Positions 61,776 through 64,000 of a DNA stretch of 64,000 nt are shown here, piece by piece. Under the pieces are notes generated by a model. The model worked only from the letters and a program-made list of their open reading frames with translations, was not told the origin of the DNA and did not search any database. The position numbers were made by a program, and so were the translations under genes. Where the stretch lies: contig NZ_REGA01000014.1 of NCBI RefSeq assembly GCF_003841505.1, forward strand, positions 1 through 64,000. Reading direction: 5' to 3'. Positions within the stretch are counted from its first letter, which is position 1; the number at the start of each line of letters is the position of its first letter. The DNA comes from Natrarchaeobius chitinivorans (lineage in GTDB: Archaea > Halobacteriota > Halobacteria > Halobacteriales > Natrialbaceae).

Positions 61776-62507
61776 TCAGATTCCGAGCCGATCGCCGAAC
61801 CGACGAAACCGACCGCCCGACGGCTCGACGTCTTCCGTCTCCCAGTGGACGAACACCGGTTCGAGTTCCGCCCCCGGACTCGAGACGAACGCTTTTCGTT
61901 CCGGCGCGGCGACCGCGACGCGGATCGTGTACCTGCCGTTGTATCCGAGCTTCAACAGGCGTCGCTCGGAGAACCGCTCGACGAACGTCGTGACGTTTTC
62001 GGGAAGATCGGGTGCGATCACGACGAACGTAAACGTCGTGCTGTAGTGATCCGCGTTCGCGTCGATCCACTCGACGGCGAGTTCGTGGCCGAGCGTGATC
62101 AGCGACTCGAGTCGATCCTGGGTCACCCGCGGCTCTCGAGTCACGAACAGGTGTTCGTACGCTTCGTGGTGAGCGTCGGTCACCACGGGGTGGAGAACAT
62201 GTTTCGAACTCTCGATCTGTGACTTCCCGTAGAGATCGAACCGCTCGGCACCGACGACCCTGTCTCTCTCGAGATCGTAGTTTGTAGACAGGCGGTCGGC
62301 GACCCGATCGACGTACTCACCCTCCCAGTCGGAGAGGTCCTCTGCCCCACCGAGACTGGCCTCGTCGGTCACGTCGTCTCCATCCGTAGAGACCGGTTCG
62401 TCGACCCCCTCGCTCGGTCCGGCGTCTTCGGCCGGTTCTCGAGAGAACCGGTCGGCCACGCTCCCGTTCGGTTCGGTATCGGTCCCGTCGGCAGGTCGGT
62501 CGGTCAT
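61776..62507 (-). CDS. hypothetical acidic protein
   Basis: 243 residues. The first 75 are acidic and disordered-looking (TDRPADGTDTEPNGS and ADLS-type repeats). The rest is folded: SKHVLHPVVTDAHHEAYEHL, SLITLGHELAVEWIDANADH, STTFTFVVIAPDLPENVTTF. No motif recognised. A start at 62507 is used. It is separated from moeA by about 210 bp. Confidence 0.72.
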   Translation of the reverse strand: MTDRPADGTDTEPNGSVADRFSREPAEDAGPSEGVDEPVSTDGDDVTDEASLGGAEDLSDWEGEYVDRVADRLSTNYDLERDRVVGAERFDLYGKSQIESSKHVLHPVVTDAHHEAYEHLFVTREPRVTQDRLESLITLGHELAVEWIDANADHYSTTFTFVVIAPDLPENVTTFVERFSERRLLKLGYNGRYTIRVAVAAPERKAFVSSPGAELEPVFVHWETEDVEPSGGRFRRFGDRLGI

Positions 62508-62720
62508 GGTACGATCTCGCTGCCGTTGGGTTTCGAGCAAGAGCACTTAAAGCGTGCGCCGCTTGCGCGAAGAATCGGTCGTCCGAATCGGCGGTCAGAC
62601 GAACGGCAGTACCGGCTGCCACTGGTGGCACACTACTCGCAATCCGGGACCCCCGTTCCCGACGTTTCGCTCACGGCTCCCGCTGATCGCCGTTCGATGG
62701 ACGGGATCGAAACCGGATCG

Positions 62721-63947
62721 TTACTCGAGGACGGGATACGGGATGACCGACACCGTTTCCCCCTGCTCGAGGGGGGATTTCGTGACGACGACGCCGTCGG
62801 CGTTGCTCGCCCGTGTGCTCGAAGAGAGGACGCTCGGATCGAACTGGCGGTCGTAGACGGAAAGCGGCGAGTCGGCGTGGCCGAGCCCGGTGGCCACAGA
62901 GCCGTCGTCCTCCCCCTCGAGCAGGACGGGAATGACGTACTCGAATCCCTCGGGCCCGAGTTCGACGTCGTGGGTCATCGTCGCGTCGACCGTCGCCAGC
63001 GCGGTCTCGCCCCTGAAAAACGGCCGCATCACGAGCGTCGAGATCGTGTGCGCGCCGATGGGTTTGCCCGGAATCGCGAACGCGACGGCGTCGTGGTCGG
63101 GCATGGTCGCCATCGCGATGGGCTTGCCGGGGCGGATGCGAACGCGGTGAAACGAGACCTCGCCGAGCGAGTCGAGAGCGCGGACGACGTGATCCTTGTG
63201 GCCGACGCTCGTCCCGCCGGTCGTCACCACGACGTCGTACTCGCTCGCGAGGCGATCGATGGCGGACTCGACGCGGTCGTACTCGTCGGGGACGCTTCCC
63301 TCGTAGGTGGCCTCGTGGCCCCACGAGCGCACCAGTCCGGCGAGCATGTCCGAATCGAGATCGGCGATCCGGCCCTCGTGGATCTCCGTACCGGTCGCGA
63401 GTACACCCGTCGAAAACCGCTCGTAGACGGGGACGGTCTCGCGTCCCAGGTCGCCCAGCAGGATCGCGTCCTTGGGCGACAGTCGTTCACCCCGTTCGAA
63501 CAGCGTCTCCCCCGCCGAAAGGTTGCTCCCGCGCTCGTAGGTGTACGTTCCTGGCTCGAGTTCTACGCCCCGAAGCAGGCCGTCCTCGACCGACGATTCT
63601 TCGCGTTTGAGCACCGCGTTCGCCTCCGGCGGGAGCGGTGCGCCGGTCGCGATCGCCACCGCCTCCCCGGAGTCGATGGAGGGCGGTTCGTCCTCCGGAA
63701 ACACCTCTTCGTCGACGAGCGCTAGGGGGTAGTCGTCCGTCGCGTCGAAGGCGTAGCCGTCCATCGTCGCACGATCGTGTGCCGGAACGTCGTAGTCGGC
63801 GACGATCGGTTCCGCGAGTGTCCGGCCACCGATCGCGTCGAGGGAGACCGATTCGGCCCTGTGTGACGAGAGGACGGCCGACCGCCGCTCCAGCACGAGT
63901 TCCGTCGCCTCGCTGCGCCAACGCATCTCGTCGTGTCCGTGGTCCAT
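62721..63947 (-). CDS. moeA: molybdopterin molybdotransferase
   Basis: 408 residues. Domains in order: N-terminal part RTLAEPIVADYDVPAHDRATMDGYAF (split here as RTLAEPIVADYDVPAHDRA and TMDGYAF), the MoCF-like GTP/molybdopterin-binding core VVTTGGTSVGHKDHVVRAL, and the C-terminal beta domain. GKPIAMATM and AIPGKPIGAHTIS are typical MoeA motifs. It inserts molybdenum (or tungsten) into molybdopterin. Only the moaA-type genes would be partners; none is visible in the window. Confidence 0.93.
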   Translation of the reverse strand: MDHGHDEMRWRSEATELVLERRSAVLSSHRAESVSLDAIGGRTLAEPIVADYDVPAHDRATMDGYAFDATDDYPLALVDEEVFPEDEPPSIDSGEAVAIATGAPLPPEANAVLKREESSVEDGLLRGVELEPGTYTYERGSNLSAGETLFERGERLSPKDAILLGDLGRETVPVYERFSTGVLATGTEIHEGRIADLDSDMLAGLVRSWGHEATYEGSVPDEYDRVESAIDRLASEYDVVVTTGGTSVGHKDHVVRALDSLGEVSFHRVRIRPGKPIAMATMPDHDAVAFAIPGKPIGAHTISTLVMRPFFRGETALATVDATMTHDVELGPEGFEYVIPVLLEGEDDGSVATGLGHADSPLSVYDRQFDPSVLSSSTRASNADGVVVTKSPLEQGETVSVIPYPVLE

Positions 63948-64000
63948 AGCGGCGTATTGGTCGGACCGTCAGTTGAATCATGCGGTGTGTGGACCCGGGA

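Overview
The window is chromosomal DNA from a halophilic archaeon (class Halobacteria). The evidence is the high G+C content, strongly acidic proteins, TATA boxes about 25-30 nt before start codons (leaderless transcripts), archaeal ribosomal proteins L15e and L37Ae, RNA polymerase subunit P, prefoldin beta, KEOPS Pcc1, archaeosortase A, a halorhodopsin, RdfA and bacterio-opsin-activator type regulators. The gene content would fit the order Natrialbales, but that placement is a guess from gene content and not from a phylogeny.

Layout. 1-3 kb: the right end of an IS6-family insertion sequence, a FilR1-type winged-helix regulator and a divergent covalent-FAD oxidoreductase. 3-18 kb: an orphan DNA methylase, a TrkA-type protein, rpl15e with a structured leader, a universal stress protein, a Kv-type channel, an OsmC protein, a PRTase-type regulator, a YihY membrane protein, a large Bat-like regulator, glutamate dehydrogenase, a TraB protein, a phosphoribosyltransferase and NAD(P)HX dehydratase. 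17.6-21.1 kb: an information-processing cluster (rpl37ae, rpoP, pcc1, then pfdB and a DUF3194-type gene). 21.3-24.2 kb: a lactate-utilisation operon (lutC plus a fused lutAB). 25.8-27.6 kb: archaeosortase A overlapping a metallophosphoesterase. 27.6-33.2 kb: a flavoprotein, a zinc alcohol dehydrogenase, an MBL-fold hydrolase and gatB. 33.4-35 kb: a decayed membrane-protein gene and halorhodopsin. 35-43 kb: an acyl-CoA synthetase, a split methionine synthase pair and a sugar-metabolism run (PfkB kinase, sugar epimerase, Gfo/Idh/MocA oxidoreductase). 43-46.4 kb: an HD phosphohydrolase, a repeat-rich gene-poor stretch of about 1.1 kb, and rdfA. 46.4-51.2 kb: an HTH-10 regulator divergent from hutU-hutG-hutI. 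51.5-55.1 kb: a PRC-barrel-like protein, an acyl-CoA dehydrogenase and the methylmalonyl-CoA mutase large subunit. 55-64 kb: an atypical SDR, a lone 2-oxoacid dehydrogenase E1-alpha, mannonate dehydratase, a spermidine-synthase-like membrane protein and moeA.

How genes work together. hutU-hutG-hutI overlap one another and convert urocanate to glutamate, with a divergent HTH-10 regulator as the likely controller. The two metE-like genes overlap by 4 nt and together make one methionine synthase. lutC and the lutAB fusion form an iron-sulfur lactate-oxidation module. artA and the phosphoesterase are translationally coupled. Acyl-CoA dehydrogenase and methylmalonyl-CoA mutase suggest branched-chain or odd-chain acyl-CoA oxidation. 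The hut genes feed the glutamate pool used by gdhB.

The most unusual structure is a dispersed family of ~75-130 bp palindromic elements with ends resembling TGATACGGATTACTGT / ACAGTAATCCGTATCA. There are about a dozen full or partial copies. In eight cases the TGA of the element end is also the stop codon of the flanking gene. Other highlights are a pseudoknot-capable leader directly abutting the ribosome-binding site of rpl15e, an L37Ae lacking all its zinc-binding cysteines, a halorhodopsin with a T-S-V motif, a hut operon with no hutH next to it, and a second, unrelated hairpin repeat family at 33.3 and 44.7 kb.
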